A stretch of 64,000 bases of DNA, from positions 1 to 64,000 of the forward strand of contig JASAMV010007337.1 in NCBI GenBank assembly GCA_030248065.1. Reading direction: 5' to 3'. The notes under the pieces were generated by a model. The model made no database searches. It saw nothing but the letters and a program-made list of their open reading frames with translations, and was not told where the DNA came from. This stretch comes from Rhynchonema sp. JSB1_4. Taxonomy: Eukaryota; Nematoda; Chromadorea; Monhysterida; Xyalidae. The position numbers and the translations under genes are program-made. This document shows, in pieces, positions 1 to 13,481 of the stretch (position 1 is its first letter; the number at the start of each line of letters is the position of its first letter).

Positions 1-2980
1 TGTCGCCTATGGCTTATATGGCGCAACATATATGTACAGTACGTGGTTCACTATGATCACGATGACTACTACTATTATATTTCATAGGCATACTAAGCTC
101 TGGTTTGGCTTGGTGCATAAAAACGCTAAAAATTCGCTCAAATACCCCAGTTATCGTGACTTGAACATATTCACAATCACAACTAATGTTGCAGCAAGAA
201 GCGCAACGCCTGAAGCAGCGCGTGGACACACTTATTAACACAAACAGACAGCTGGAAGATGAAAGCCGCATGTTGCGAATGCAGAATGATAATTTGCAAA
301 GGTCAGACAGCCTGCCAGGTTGTTCGATTGTAAAAAAAACCGGGACTACTGGACGAAAACAAGCTATAACCTCAACGCAGTTCTGTGTGTCACGAGATAT
401 TGTGAACGAAAGATATTATGTAGATGGGATTTATATCCCCAACTGAGACGTGTACTGGGATGCTTTACTTGTATGTATGGCACTAACATTCTAAGCTTCG
501 AAAACAGTTTACTCCGGTATTCTTTCAATTTCAGAAAACTACTGCAATGCCAAGAGAAGGTGATACTAATGATGCAGTCAAGTGGTCAGAACCCACTGTT
601 GTTGCAGCAGTTGCTCGCTGAAATTCTGCAAGCCACGCTGATTGGTTGATTTGATGATGTTTCATACAACCTAATGTAAATAATGCCGTGATTGTAGTCC
701 GATTTTGAGTTGCAATATTTTTAATGCTGTATGTAAGAACGTCCACTCATTACACTTTACAATGTCACAAACCAAAGCATTTCGTTTTTGTTTCTTTTGT
801 GTTCTTCTCTGTGATTTGATTGCGCTTTCGTTTGTTCGAATTGTGGTGTGCCTTTTATTTTTCCCCCCCCCCCCCCCCCCCCCGCCACCCGCACCCTTCA
901 TCCCCCACCACCCCCCCCCCATGTGATCGTTTGTTTTACTCAATTGAAAGTGCTTTGTTTTGTCAGACAAAAACTGCTTTATATGTTTCGTCCACACATA
1001 CAGGCGCACCATCAACCCGCGCACCCATCACAACGCAAACCAATCAAAACGCCCCTCATTCGCACAATGTCAGCTGCTCTAAGAAACGCCACCAAAACAC
1101 TATCGCCCATGCACACGCCCCATAAATCGCATCCCAGCCACATTCACGTTCGCCAATCCACAAAATCCCATTTTCTCTAAATCTTGCCAATTTTCCGCCG
1201 TTCAAGCCACAGCAAAAAAGTCAGCGATAAACTCACACAGAAACACCCGCACTTTTTATCCACGCAACCTACATATCCACACAATTCTGCGCCACCATCA
1301 TTTTCTCTCCAAGCCTAAATCACATTTTGCCAGCAAACCTTTCAACCTTAAACTCTCAAATTCTTCGCAAAAGCTCAAGCCACCACTTTTCGAAAAGAAA
1401 GCAACAAAACAAAAATCACCAGCCATGCCATTTTTTTCTACAGTCAGCACAGCATTCTTTCTCTTCATCTTTCATCAAATTCACACAAAGCAAACCAAAA
1501 ACGCACAGGCACAGTCCAGTCAATTCTGCAGTCCGCATCTCCAAACATCAGCAACTCCAACAATGTGCGGGAAAAATCCACTCCAAAACCGGCTTCCCAA
1601 AAACGCCAGCAGACAGGCGCTCCCAAAACACTCAACATCAGCCAAAAAATTCAATCTTTTCTCACCTTCATTTAAACCTCCCTCTCTCAATCTTCGCCAG
1701 CCTTCCTCACAACAGCAACCCCCCCCATACTCCACAAACCAACAACAATCAAAACCAGTCAACACAAAAACAAAGGCAGCAAAACACAAATCAGCAAAAC
1801 AAAACCAAACAAAAAAGCACAAAGCCACACAAAAAAACAACAAAAACACAACAAAAAAGCCCCAAAAAGAAAACAAGGGGGCGGCAAACAAAAAGGCACA
1901 ACAAACAAAACACACAAACAAAAAAAAAAAAAACAACAAAAAAAAAAACCAAAACACACAAAACAAACAAAACAAAAAAACAAACGTCCGTGCAATGCAT
2001 TTTTACCAAAATTGTAATTTATTCATATTGTATAGACTTTATCAGTGAATGCTAGTGCGCTAGACAGACACCAATTCGATAAATTGTAAATACAATTTTG
2101 GTAAAAATGCATTGCACGGACGTAATTGAGAAAACAAACGATCACATGGAAAAAAAAAGGCACACCACGAACAAACGAAAGCGCAATCAAATCACAGAGA
2201 GAACACAAAAGAAACAAAAACGAAAGCTTTGGTTTGGACATTGTAAAGGTAAGAGGGACGTTCTTACATACAGCATTAAAAAAAATGCAACTCAAAACGG
2301 ACTACAATCACGGCATTATTTACATTAGGTGTATGAAACATCATCAAATCAACCAATCAGCGGGCTTGCAGAATTTCAGCCAGCAATGCCGTAAGAAACA
2401 GGGGTCGACCACTTTACTGCATCATTAGATCACCTTCTCTTGGCATTTGATAGTTTTCTGAAATCGAAAGAATACCGGAGAAACTGTTTTTCGAAGCTAG
2501 AATGTTAGTGCCATACATACAAGAAAGCATCCCAGTACACGTCTCAGTTGGGATATAAATCCCATCTACATAATATCTTTCGTTCACAATATCGCGACAC
2601 ACAGAACTGCGGAGGTATAGCTTGTTTTCGTCCAGAGTCCCGGTTTTTTTTACAATCGAACAACCTGGCAGGCTGTCGACCTTCAAAATATCATTCTGCA
2701 TTCGCAACATGCGGCTTTCATCTTCCAGCTGTCTGTTTGTGTTAATAAGTGTGTCCACGCGCTGCTTCAGGCGTGCGCTTCTTGCTGCAACATTAGTGGG
2801 ATATTGGAATATGTTCAAGTCACGATAACTGGGGATTTGAGCGAATTTTTAGCGTTTTTATGCACCAAGCCAAACCAGAGCTTAGTATGCCTACTCAAAA
2901 TATAATAGAGAGTCATCGTGATCACATAGCTAACCACGTACTGTACATATATGTTGCGCCATATAAGCCATAGGCACAAC
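1..2980. repeat. Large foldback element, long inverted arms
   Basis: Bases 1 to about 960 reappear as reverse complement at about 2075-2980. Examples are the start (cctatggcttatatggcgc) against 2950-2975, and the stretch around 770-850 against 2155-2245. The left terminus lies outside the window. A smaller inverted repeat sits inside the right half (about 1985-2123). The loop, about 1000-1985, is A/C-rich and almost free of G on the plus strand. The long reading frames here are low-complexity or mirror frames of the arms, and I see no protein domain. Poly-C near 861-883 and 911-920 is part of the left arm. A foldback (MITE-like) transposon is the simplest reading; the superfamily is not identified. 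Confidence 0.8.
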
Positions 2981-3265
2981 CATATGCCGCTCCGAGTACG
3001 TAAGAACAGCGTACAATCAGGATCCAAGAGAATCAAGTACTGAGTGATCAAGGCGATATTCCCGATGCCAATGACCCCTAACCTGCAGATTATTAGCGCG
3101 TCCTTCCAGAAATCATTTCGATTGTCGGCCAGTGCCAGTCTGCCTTTGTACAGCACAGTCAAACACGGCGCACCGCCCGATTCGGCGAACTCACCAGTTC
3201 TTGTGTCGCACGGAATTGTAGACGATCGCACACCGGGGCAGTATGCGGAGATTTATTCGGACTAG
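2981..3265. repeat. Flank of foldback element shared with 6.1-6.3 kb copy
   Basis: The repeat shared with 5370-6320 continues past the foldback arm: the tract around 3165-3185 (cagtcaaacacggcgcacc) recurs near 6280-6300. A hydrophobic open frame on the minus strand (about 2990-3231) includes the string LYKGRLALADNRNDFWKDAL. It could be a captured exon of a membrane protein, but I cannot name it and the second copy is full of indels. Confidence 0.45.
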
Positions 3266-5369
3266 ACTTGCACATACAGGCTTGTCACTTTAAGCCGATC
3301 CATCACAATTTTATACTTATATCGTCTTTGTTCCCAACCCATGCGTCCTCACTTACCGATCCATCCATACTGCTTTGCTGTGTGCTGCTGGCTGCTAAAA
3401 TCCACACACGCCCGCTCGCACCAGTCTTATGGTTGACTAAGAAATTATATTGTTGCCAACGCAACGAACTCAATCAATCCTGACCTGACCTAAGACTTTT
3501 ATTGTACAGGGCCATGTCATCATGTATTTTTTACCAAAGCAAGGTTTGCACAAACTCAAATTAATCTGGAATTTGAGCTGCACTGTAACCTTTCGCGGCC
3601 TTCAATTTCTTTATCAAATGTTTCTTGCAATGAATATACCTATCTGTTTTTTTCTGTTTGTTCCAAAAACACAGAACACGACCAAAAAATCATCCACACT
3701 ATTCCATGTTTGATCACACATGCATGCCTTAATTATCAGTTTCGCCGCCCCCTGTATTATACATTTTATCGGGCATCAATTTTAATGCAATAATGTCGTT
3801 TTATGCAATATGTATAATACTTATATAAGGAACGGCTCTCCACAATGTGCAATTATTATTGATATTGCAGTTTACATGCATTTTCCGCTGATATTGTGTA
3901 TATCTGCTGCCTCTTGCATCATATATTGTAGACTGACTGACCGTCCATTTGAGTGTGTATGTATGTAAGAAAAACCGTATTTTCCGAAGTACAAACTGCA
4001 AGGCACAAGCGGGCAGCCAACCTTGCCTGCTCGGCAAGGAAAACACAACGCTGACAAGGCGAACAGCAACTTAGAGAAGAGGGAGAGTCTCAAAAAAACG
4101 AAAACGCGGAAGCACAAAACAGATGAAAAAAATTTCAACACAATTCGGCTGACATGCATTGACAAGCATGCTCCCTTCATGCAACCACCACGGAGCGCCT
4201 GTTCCACATCAGCTACGAGCGTACTCTCCGGAAGCCAAGGTCATTGGAGGGATCTCTTCTGCCGCCACCACACCGCACCAATATGTGCAGACGGTGCGAT
4301 GCATTACTGGAGCATGCGGACTGCAGAATATCACTGGACATGTGCACAATGGTGCGCATCTTTCGGTGTATCCGCTCTCTGTGTGAATTGCATCGAAACA
4401 GAACGAAGACAGAAAAAGCTCAGCATGCAAAATCCCACTGGTAACAGCAACAAAAAACAGGCACAAAGGCTGGTGATAGATTTCGGTTTGTCTTTCAGCT
4501 TTTGAACTTTCCGAAAATACCGGGACGGCATGAAAGCTTTATCGCAGAACGAAAATTACATGAGAAATGTACATACAAACAACAAGGTGAAAACGGTATC
4601 GCCATCGGCAAAAAGGATTACAAATCAAAAACAGCACCAAATCACTAAACCGAGAAAATAATCAAGGAAGGCGCAAGAAATGTGGGATAATCAGTCTAAA
4701 ACAGCGTGCGTCAGGATCAAAAACAAGGACGGGGTTTCTTGTAGGGAACGACATCAAAGCACGCGAACCACTTCAAATTATTATAATGCTGTCGGCCTAC
4801 AACGGCGGAAAAAAGGCAAAGAAATTCTCAAGAGAAAAGGGATTTTTCCCATCAGATGGCGAAACGGAATGTGGCATGGGATCGGACAAATCAAATCAGG
4901 GCATACGTGCATACTGGGCGATAGTGTATTTACGGAATGGCGCTAACTCTCAAATGAACAACCAAGAACAGATCGAACAATGACAGGGCGTTATCGATAC
5001 AATCGGTTTTAGCACGTTTCGAAACATCAGGGTCAGCACAAAGCGGGTGATAAAGGAATGCGCCAACACGAAAAACGAATCGATCGACCAAAGCAGAAAC
5101 AGAAACAATAAAAGCAACCCAGTTTTTTCCTTTCCGTCTGACAAAACAAAGCACTCGTTTCAAACTGAGATAAAAAATGAACAAGCACAGAACATAATGG
5201 TGGGGAAAGTGTCGGTCCAAAATCTCGGTCAAAAAGGCACAACTGCATCATGGATGAAACATCAACGATTTGGGCGCCAGAATGAATGCATTCGGGCCAA
5301 TCAAATCAACATGAGCTATATTCACAAAGGCAATGACGATTCCATGTGGCCGCAAGTCAAGCAGACAGC
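3266..5369. other. Gene-poor interval, A-rich
   Basis: No coding exon is recognised. The interval becomes A-rich on the plus strand from about 4020. Short frames here have biased composition and no domain. It separates two copies of the foldback-derived repeat and may itself be degenerate element sequence. Confidence 0.4.
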
Positions 5370-6320
5370 AGAGGGAAAAAAAAAAGGCACACCACAATCG
5401 AACAAACGAAAGCGCAATCAAATCACAGAGAAGAACACAAAAGAAACAAAAACGAAATGCTTTGGTTTGTGACATTGTAAAGTGAATGAGTGGACGTTTC
5501 ACATACAACGAAAAATTGCAACTCAAAATCGGACACAATCACGGCATTATTTACATTAGGTTGTAAATGAAACATCATCAAATCAACCAATCAGCGGGCT
5601 TGCAGAATTTCAGCGAGCAACGCTGCAACAAACAGGGACTTCGACCACACTGGCACTTTACGTATCACCTTCTCTTGGCATCGCAGTAGTTTTCTGAAAT
5701 GAAAGAATACCGGAGAAACGTTTTGAAGCTTAGAATGTTAGTGCCAACAACAAGAAAGCATCCCAGACACGTCTCAGTTGGGGATATAAATCCCATCTGA
5801 CATAGATCTTTCTTCACAAATCTCTGACACACAGAACTGGGTGAGGTATAGGTGTTTTCTAGAAACCCGTTTTTTTTTACAATTGAACAACCGGCAGGCT
5901 GTCTACCTTTGCAAATATCATTCTGCATTCGCAACAGCGGCTTTCATCTTCCAGCTGTCTGTTTGTTAAAAGTGGTCCACGTGTCAGGCGTTGCGCTTCT
6001 TGCTGCAAATAGTTATTGAATATGTTCAAGTCACGAGAAGCGGGATTGAGCGAATTTTAGCGTTTTTATGCACCAAGCCAAACCAGAGCAGATGCCATGA
6101 AATATAATAGAGTCATTATAAGTGAACCAGAGCTGAAATATGTTGCGCCAATAAGCAAGGCAATGACAATGCCCTCAGTAAATAAAAAATCAAAGAAAAA
6201 AGAAAGATTCTATGCCAATACCCGAACCAGAATAGCGCGTCTTCAGAAATCATCATCGCCAGGCCAGTCCGCCCTTACAGACAGTCAAACACGGCGCACC
6301 GCCCATTCGCAACACCAATA
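5370..6320. repeat. Degenerate direct copy of 2.09-3.2 kb repeat
   Basis: This runs parallel to about 2140-3230. It starts with the same AAAAGGCACACCAC tract and AACAAACGAAAGCGCAATCAA, and continues through AAATCAACCAATCAGCGGGC to the shared tail near 6280-6305. It carries many small deletions, so it is an older or damaged copy of the right arm plus flank. Confidence 0.75.
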
Positions 6321-6548
6321 ATTAACACACACCTGGGCAGATCGAAATAAACAAACACACAAGCATCAACAAAAATTCCCAACCACCACTCACCCCGCAT
6401 ATCAATCGCCCCCCATCCAAACCACACCCCCCCACCATGACCTGTGGTGACAGAAAGAGTAAACGGTATTGCGGTGTGCGATTCTGCCATCTTTGAATGA
6501 TCCGGGTTACGAAACGATCCTGCTTGTTTAGCGAACAGCACACACGCC

Positions 6549-9500
6549 TCATGATGACCTGCGTGCAAACTCGGATCGAACAGGGTATATGCCCAGGTCA
6601 CGTGACTGTTTAGGTAGAAACGATTTGCCACAACTGCCTTATTGCTAAGAAACAGCTTCTACATACAGTACGCCTGGTCATTGATCAAGACAGATTCGGG
6701 CGGTTCAACGAGTTTGAAAATACATCACCTTATGATGTTCCGTTGTTTCCCACTTTGTACACGTATACAGTGCCCACGCACGGGCCGAATATTCCAACAT
6801 TTTCCTCCGCTGCCACAACAAACCTGGAACACATTGCCAGCAGCAGTGTCGGCGGCAGCAACCGCATGTGCTGCCGCATTCTGCATCGCTGCAGCTCGTG
6901 CACTGAGCGCGTCATCGAACTTTTTCTTGTACAACAGACTGTTGAGTGGCGAAGATTCGATGGCGCTGCGCAGCGTTGGCATGAAATTGGTGGATGTGAC
7001 TGGCCCTGACGTTGTGGTTGGTTGCGGACGTGCGTCGACAATGGACTGTTGGCCTGTTACCATGCTGAAAGCAGACAGAAACAATATTGTACAATCTGCC
7101 CTGTTTATAGTGACCATGATCTATGAATGCGATATTTCAGTCCCTATGAAGTTTGTTTGCGTGAAGTGCAACAAATGGACAAACAAACGACAAAACATTG
7201 ACCCCCATAACCACACACACACACGAAGCACAGTCCATGCACAGGCTCACCTGACAGCTTCGTTGTCGTGTGCAGCTGACTGCTGCGGACTGGTGGTCGT
7301 CGTCGGACTGGTGCCTTCCTGATGGTCCTTACTCGACGAATCACATTCCGGCGGTGAAGAGGTCTGCAAATGCTCGTTTGTTCACTCGTTGTTAATTTGG
7401 AATCCAAACGAGATGTCTACTTTCAAGCAGACCGGCATCGGTTTCCAGCGAACGGTCTGGTCCGGTTTTGAGTTTGATGGTGTGGCTTTTGTCAAGACGG
7501 ATGCATAGACTGTGCAGTCAGCGGAAAAATTATTCTCATTGGCTACTGCACGTGGAAACTACTTTCTCGTTGGTCGTAACTAGGTAGTACCGTCATCAGT
7601 GCATGCCGGAATGTCCAAAAGTAAAAACTAAATATCACGATAATCACGACCAAAAGGTGGATCGAGCCGGACCAAACCAGAAACCAATCATAAAGTTTGA
7701 TATCGAGGTGATTTCCAAAACAAATTCCCACTCACGCACATTTTGTTCGCCATTCTCTTCCACATCAACATACTCGCTGTTGTTGCTTGGCGATGACGCT
7801 TCGTTTGGCTGCTGTTGTTCATTGTTGTTGTTGGTGTTGTTGTTTTCGTTAGTGTTGTTGTTGTTGTCATCGGTGTTGTTTTCCGCCGATAGATTCAAAC
7901 TGCCGCCCAAACTGCCCACGCCTGAATGGTCAAAGCACGCGTCAATCGATAGATCATTAAGAAATATACATGTGAAGTTGCACTAAACCCACTTTTTTTA
8001 AAAACATAGTCGCCTCAAGGGAGGAAAAAGGCATCAAAAATTTTCTCACAAATTTTCTCTCTGATACAGTAAGAACGAGTCCACTTTTTGAGCCACAAAA
8101 AGGGGACACTGTACATAATTACGCTGCAAACACGAACCGAACGCGTCAACTTTCGGGAAATTCGACAGCCATGCGGCGAGATTGAGTCCAGCGTTTTGAG
8201 CCATCGCGCCGTTGAGGAGAATGCGTTCACGCAACTTGAGTAACAGATCGTCACGTGACTGTTGCATTGATGGGAATAGATTGGCTGCTGACGATAGACC
8301 TGCACAATCAAATGCGCGATCTTCAGGTATGCACGAATATTGGTCCCACCAATGAGCGGCATTAAACTTGGCAGCAAGATAGGATCGGGTGGTTAGTTTC
8401 TAACGCACTGGTATACCCATACTTCCTAATGATTGATATTTCAAGTTTGACTAATCCCACTAAATCGCAACCAGAGCCTGAACGTTGTTCCCAGACCATT
8501 GATAAACAGCTGTCACGCAGGTGGAAAGTTGTGACATGCAAGCAGTGGTAAACTTCTAAATACATTATCCTTAGACACCAAATAAGGAACCAATTCGACC
8601 CATTCATCAAGGTTTACACCGACTCAAACACACCGGCAAGTGCACTGGTTGTGCTGGTTGGCACCGATGCTGATGACGTATTTGGCATCGGTATTCGATT
8701 GACGGGTGTTAGCAGATTTCCGGCATTGGTGTTGTTGTTTGTGCCGGATGGCTTGCCCATCAGATTGCTCATACTCGCTGGATGACCTGATGTTTCAGGG
8801 GAACTGTTCAAATATTGTATTTTTTCAGGAATATGTACTGCATATTTGAAAAGTTACTGCCATTCTTCTGAACGGATTTTGGACTATAACGGTCAAACCG
8901 TGGATTTGCAAACCTAATATTGGTGGAGATTCTGACCCATTTTGGGAGTCAAAGCACAGAAGGATGTACAGGTGACGACCTGGTCCACCACCTTTCTTCA
9001 CATTGACACGGGCAAGTCGAAGAAACTCGACATGTTATAATCACAAGACATATTCACATCTTGCGAGCAACTTGTTCACGCACATCGATACGAAGATTTG
9101 AATCTGTCTTCAGGCTATTGCCACCAAATCTTTCCCAAACCAGCAGAACCCTAAAAACCACATCACGTCTAACCGGCGGCCTGCATCGACTGTACATGCA
9201 TGTGCAGACTGGTCTTGTCCGGAAAGGCCCAATTGCAACATCGGCACATGAACATCCGACTGATGCCGTGCTGTTTATACATGTGCGCACGTAATGTTTC
9301 GTTGCCTGAAAATCAAGGGGAGTTGGTGTTTATGGTTGGTACAGGTCACGTCTACGTGATCGCAAGGGTGTGAATGTGAAATATTATAGACACTTTGTAA
9401 ACATTAGCCTTGATTTGCGGTCGGTCTCGCACTTGGAGTTTTGCCAGATATAATATTGAGTATCAAATGTTCAACTGACGTAAAAGTTGTTTCCGCACTG

Positions 9501-12336
9501 CCAGTGAACTAGGTACTTTTACGCTGGTCAAATACTCTCAACCACTTGTGTGACCATTCCCAAAATTACCCAAGGATTGTCAGGAAGCGCTGTCGGTGCG
9601 TGAGAGACAGGAGGAGGCAACATTATTGTGAACAGAAGTACATAGAAAGTGAAACATCACAGAGCAGCACCTAATGGCAGAGCAATGTACATTCACAGTA
9701 CCATTCTCAGTGGCAGTCGTTAGCGCAGTGGTTGGTGGCTGATGTTCCAAATATAAATCCGGTTTCAACTTTCGTTTCCGATGCGCGCCATAGATGTCAG
9801 ATTGAAAGGCTCGAATGTATTCCTCGCGACGTTGCAGTATACGACAAACGTTACTTTTAGCGATTTCGTAATGTTCGGCGATAGCAGCCTGACTCAGTTG
9901 GGGGTTCTGCTCGGCCAGACGGATTAGTTGCACTTTCTCTTCCAACGTCAGCTCTTTGTAGGGCTTCTTGCTCGGAACGGGCATCGTGGAGACAGATAGT
10001 CGTTGTGGGTCATGGTCTGGCACCGGACCAGCGTGCTCATCATTGTTGTCGACATCCGGCATGCTTGGGCGGACCGGACCGAAACCGGGAGGCGACGGGA
10101 AAAAATGCGCAGAGAAAAAGCGAACGGTGAAGATTTGGAAAGTGAAAGTGATAGGGTTATGCGTCTGCAGACAGACAGGCAGAGTGACGCGTGATCAGAC
10201 GATTTGAATTAGTCAGATCGCAACCGTTTTTTTCGTGCAAATCAAATCAGCGAACACTGTCGCGCAGTTTATATCATTAAGTGCAAGGGTGTTCGGTATT
10301 TGGGAAGGAAATTTGACTTTCGTTCCTTTCCACACCGTTAAATTCACAACGAAACCGGTAGGCCGACGAGCGCAACTCATAAAATTGGCAATAATCGAAA
10401 ATCGGTATAATGCCGCGCGGCGCACAAGGTTGGCTGCGGTGCGTAAAAAAGTGGTCGTCGTCGGCATAAAGTTGACGCGCGAATTTGATACGCACAATTG
10501 ACGGTATATTGGGGAGAAAACAATCGTAGAAAAGACACACACGCAAACAATCCTGATTCACGCACCGCGTCGACGAGATACACCGGTATACACACTCGTT
10601 ACTACCACCAATATCGACCTTCGACGCGTTATTGTAGATTCAGTGAAAACAACATCGGATACTGCATTATATCACGTAAATGGCATGCAGGTGCATTTAT
10701 AATTGCAACGGCGCACGGTAAGAAAAACCCGCTCAGTCGTGCCGGCAAAAACTTGTAAGTCCTTGTCAGGCACCGGAACTGGCGCGGGGCATGACCTTTC
10801 GGTCCGATCATACAGTTCCGTCAATGTTTTTATTGTTCCAATACGGTTCTGCTACACCCACGCGCAAACCAAAAAAGCGATCGCGTACCCGCTGATAAAA
10901 GAAGTTGCGCCGAAAGAGTCTTCCGGGGTGATCAGTTTCAGTGCACCGTCGTCACGTTAGTGCATTACAAGTCCGGACTGCCGATTATATATACGGCATG
11001 GTGCAATCACTCTGCATACTGACACGATGTGACTGTACGTGCGCGCACATGGATGTGGTCTAGTTAACGGCACATGTGTACTGTGTAACCGGTTACTATA
11101 CTGTACATACCCTAATCCGTGCAATACCGTAAAGTACGCCCCACTGTTATGACGACCGGTGATTAATCAACCGCGGAAGTTACTCACAGGTCGGAATCGC
11201 AAAAAAAGATCGCGGCATTTTTTTCACGTGCAATTGATGCGGAAAATTATGTATATGCGCAGAAAAAAGTTTGTAAGAAAAGTTGCGTAAGTGCATGGCA
11301 TGATATTACCGGTACCCGGCTGCCTATGGACATCTACATTACGTATGCACTAGGTGCACTATTTTCACCTAAAAGCGGAATCTTGCATTTACCCCATTAA
11401 GAGGACCCAACTTTTTCGAGAACTGCTCCAAGACAAACGAAATGGTCTGGGGTTGTAGGCAGAGCGCATGATTGGTTTTTTAATGCCGACTTGATCGTTT
11501 GTCCAAGATGGATTGCGCAATAAAAAAAGTTCCGGCCGACCGACCGCCTGGGTGGTTGGTTGCCTGATCAGCTCACGTTGTATTTTATGGACCTACCACC
11601 TGTGATATTTTGCGAATTATGCTTCCATTTTGTGTTTTCTTCAAAACAATTCAAAATGTATTGGGTATGGTGGGTATTATGGTCCGTAAGGCAAGAGTAT
11701 TCTATCTTTTGTGCAGCGGCACGTGATCAAAGCAAAGTGTTGCCTTGATTGTCAAATAATGGACAAGACACATGATGATACATGGAAACAACGAATTTCG
11801 CACAAACTTAGCGTGACATTTCCGATGCAGTAAAGTTTGAAGGCAATCACCACGACTGCGCCTTTTCTCGAGCAGTGGGGGGTGGACGATCTCCACAAAA
11901 GTACTAGAGCTTATTGTAAAATGCACATCATACCGAGATAAAAAAGAGCAAGAAAGCTGATTCAATGCGGTTCCTGATTAGTCCCTGGGTGTCTGTCCAG
12001 GTGACTTTTTTTGTGCGAGAATATCAACAGCAGTGGCACCCTGTGGTAATGTGACCAGCGTAAAATTTTCGACTTCTATACACAACGGTGCATGCGGGAA
12101 ACAAAACAACAATTTCCGATCTCCCACTCTGTTTCCAGGCTAAGTGACCGATAATCTGGAGTCTTGTACCAAAAAATAGAGCCAGAGTCGCACTGAAGGT
12201 CAGTAAACAAACGTACTGGTAATCTCCTTGTGACACAACGTGCACGTGTAACTCTTGAAGTGCGCCTGCATTCGGTGTCGACTCAACGAACTGCTGTGAC
12301 AGAAGATCTTCTGGCAAATTGTGCATCGGAATGTGC
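6549..12336 (-). CDS. Two-fingered C2H2 zinc-finger transcription factor, 5' incomplete
   Basis: Exons in transcript order, all phase-compatible: 12217-12336, 9174-9305, 8634-8837, 8138-8299, 7740-7921, 7251-7363, 6824-7064, and possibly a short terminal exon 6549-6605. The first exon encodes one complete C2H2 finger (FRCTICQKIFC...LSRHRMQAH) and the first half of a second (YTCTLCHKEIT). The 9174-9305 exon completes that finger across the intron (NETLRAHMYKQH) and adds a CxxC motif (FMCRCCNWAFPDKTSLHMH). The rest is a low-complexity tail: Ser/Thr/Pro-rich, then LLLKLRERILLNGAMAQNAG, a poly-Asn/Gln tract from a (GTT)n run at 7800-7880, then an Ala-rich helix. This fits a sequence-specific DNA-binding regulator. 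The exon before 12336 (entered in phase 1) was not found. The end is uncertain: after 6824 a stop comes soon in either candidate last exon. Confidence 0.7.
9702..10062 (-). CDS. Alternative first exon with Pipsqueak/CENP-B-type HTH
   Basis: An ATG at 10062 opens 120 codons ending in a phase-1 donor (AATG|GTACTG) at 9702. Residues about 30-90 form a helix-turn-helix of the Psq/CENP-B N-terminal type: KKPYKELTLEEKVQLIRLAE, then QLSQAAIAEHYEIAKSNVCR and ILQRREEYIRAF. The exon lies in the large intron of the zinc-finger gene, between the two exons that share one finger, so it cannot be part of that mRNA. Its phase-1 donor fits the phase-1 acceptor of exon 8634-8837, giving HTH plus the same Ser/Asn/Gln-rich tail (about 420 codons before the last exon). 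The sequence upstream (9960-10960) is CpG-rich, as expected of a separate promoter. Alternatively it is an independent nested gene or a domesticated pogo/Tigger-type transposase fragment. Confidence 0.7.
9960..10960 (-). promoter_or_regulatory. CpG-rich tract around HTH exon start
   Basis: CpG dinucleotides are clearly denser here than in the flanks (for example near 10060-10100, 10360-10460 and 10870-10960). The tract begins at the 5' end of the HTH exon, on the upstream side for minus-strand transcription. It looks like a promoter region; there is no direct transcription evidence. Confidence 0.35.
10963..12216. other. Intron of zinc-finger gene, no exon seen
   Basis: This is the upstream part of the large intron between exons 12217-12336 and 9174-9305. 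No protein-like exon or clear repeat was found. Confidence 0.5.
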
Positions 12337-12589
12337 CTGAAACAACAAGCGCAATCTAATGTGATGAACCCTCTCTTTTGAAGTCAAACACTTGTTTCAA
12401 CTCCAACCCTGGTGATGCTTAAAGGCCTAGTTGGATTTCGAGAAATGTTCTAGATTCCAAATGACTGAACCAACTAAAATGTTCCAAATCGGGGCATGCG
12501 CGGTAGCGCATGTCCCATATGGTTGTCCGGAGTTAGTGCCGGCAGAAAAAAATTTCACTGGCCTGTAATTCCACAACAAAGCACCGATG

Positions 12590-12683
12590 GTTTCAATATT
12601 TAAAAGGGCCTTCCACCCTACATCTCATTCAAAATTTCGTTTCGCCCTCGAGTCGCCCGCCTCTCAACTCACGTTCTTCTTCT

Positions 12684-12719
<36 letters not shown>

Positions 12720-13240
12720 TTTTTTCCGGCAATGTTCGTTCAACTCAGGGATACATCGGCGAGAATCTCCGATCCGGGGGTTTTGAAGGTCGAGACTCGG
12801 TGGCATTGGTTTTTGTCCAGTGCTTTCGAGCTAGCCGGACTGGACCGGACTCAGTACTTATCATGCAAAAAAGTCACACAATAATGGTCTATCGTCGAGT
12901 GGTCGGCATAGGTTTTCGGGGCGAGAATTGATGGTGGCATTGGTTTTTGATCGGTCTCTCCGGAAGCTGGGATGAGTATTATCATCAAATAAGTCACAAA
13001 TAATGGTTGATGTAAAGCAGTGGGTGCGATAGGTTTTCGGGCGAGAATTAATGGCATTGGTTTTTACCGATCTTCGAAGCGCTGGGACTAGTATTTATCA
13101 TGCAAAAACGAAATACTCCTATATACGCAGTGCGTGCGGATATAGGTTTTTGGCGGGCACGGGATTGGTTTTTAAATCGGACTTTTCGGACCAGACCGAC
13201 TAGCGACTCAGTATTGATCAATGCGAATAAATAGTGTAAT
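12590..13240. repeat. Microsatellite and ~120-bp degenerate tandem repeats
   Basis: A (CTTT)n run lies at about 12674-12722. It is followed by three to four degenerate ~120-bp units, each with a 'taggttttcggg...gcattggtttttg' core and an 'agtatttatcatgcaaaaa' segment. The same units in the opposite orientation follow the second palindromic element at 23200-23720, so they belong to that mobile element. Confidence 0.7.
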
Positions 13241-13481
13241 AGTGATCTGATCTCAGTAATGTGTCAGCTGTTTATGTTTCTGGGGTCGGGGACCGATGGT
13301 GCATCGCTTTTTTAGCTCTGACTGATTGAGGTGTGAAACAGTAACATGAATACAGTAAAACCACACAAGGGACCTCTACATAGTGAATTCCTTTGTATAG
13401 TGAACGAATTATCAGTGTGATCATATGTATTTTCCGTCCACCGAATGAGAAGATGCGCTTACTCGATATAAAACAAAAATA

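Noticed and set aside
1327..2055. 242-codon open frame on plus strand, Lys/Gln/Thr/Asn-rich
   Set aside because: It is open only because the A/C-rich foldback core lacks the letters to make stops; other frames are open too and there is no domain.
9702..10062. HTH exon as part of the zinc-finger mRNA between exons 12217 and 9305
   Set aside because: Its inclusion would split the second C2H2 finger, which reads correctly when 12217 is joined directly to 9305.
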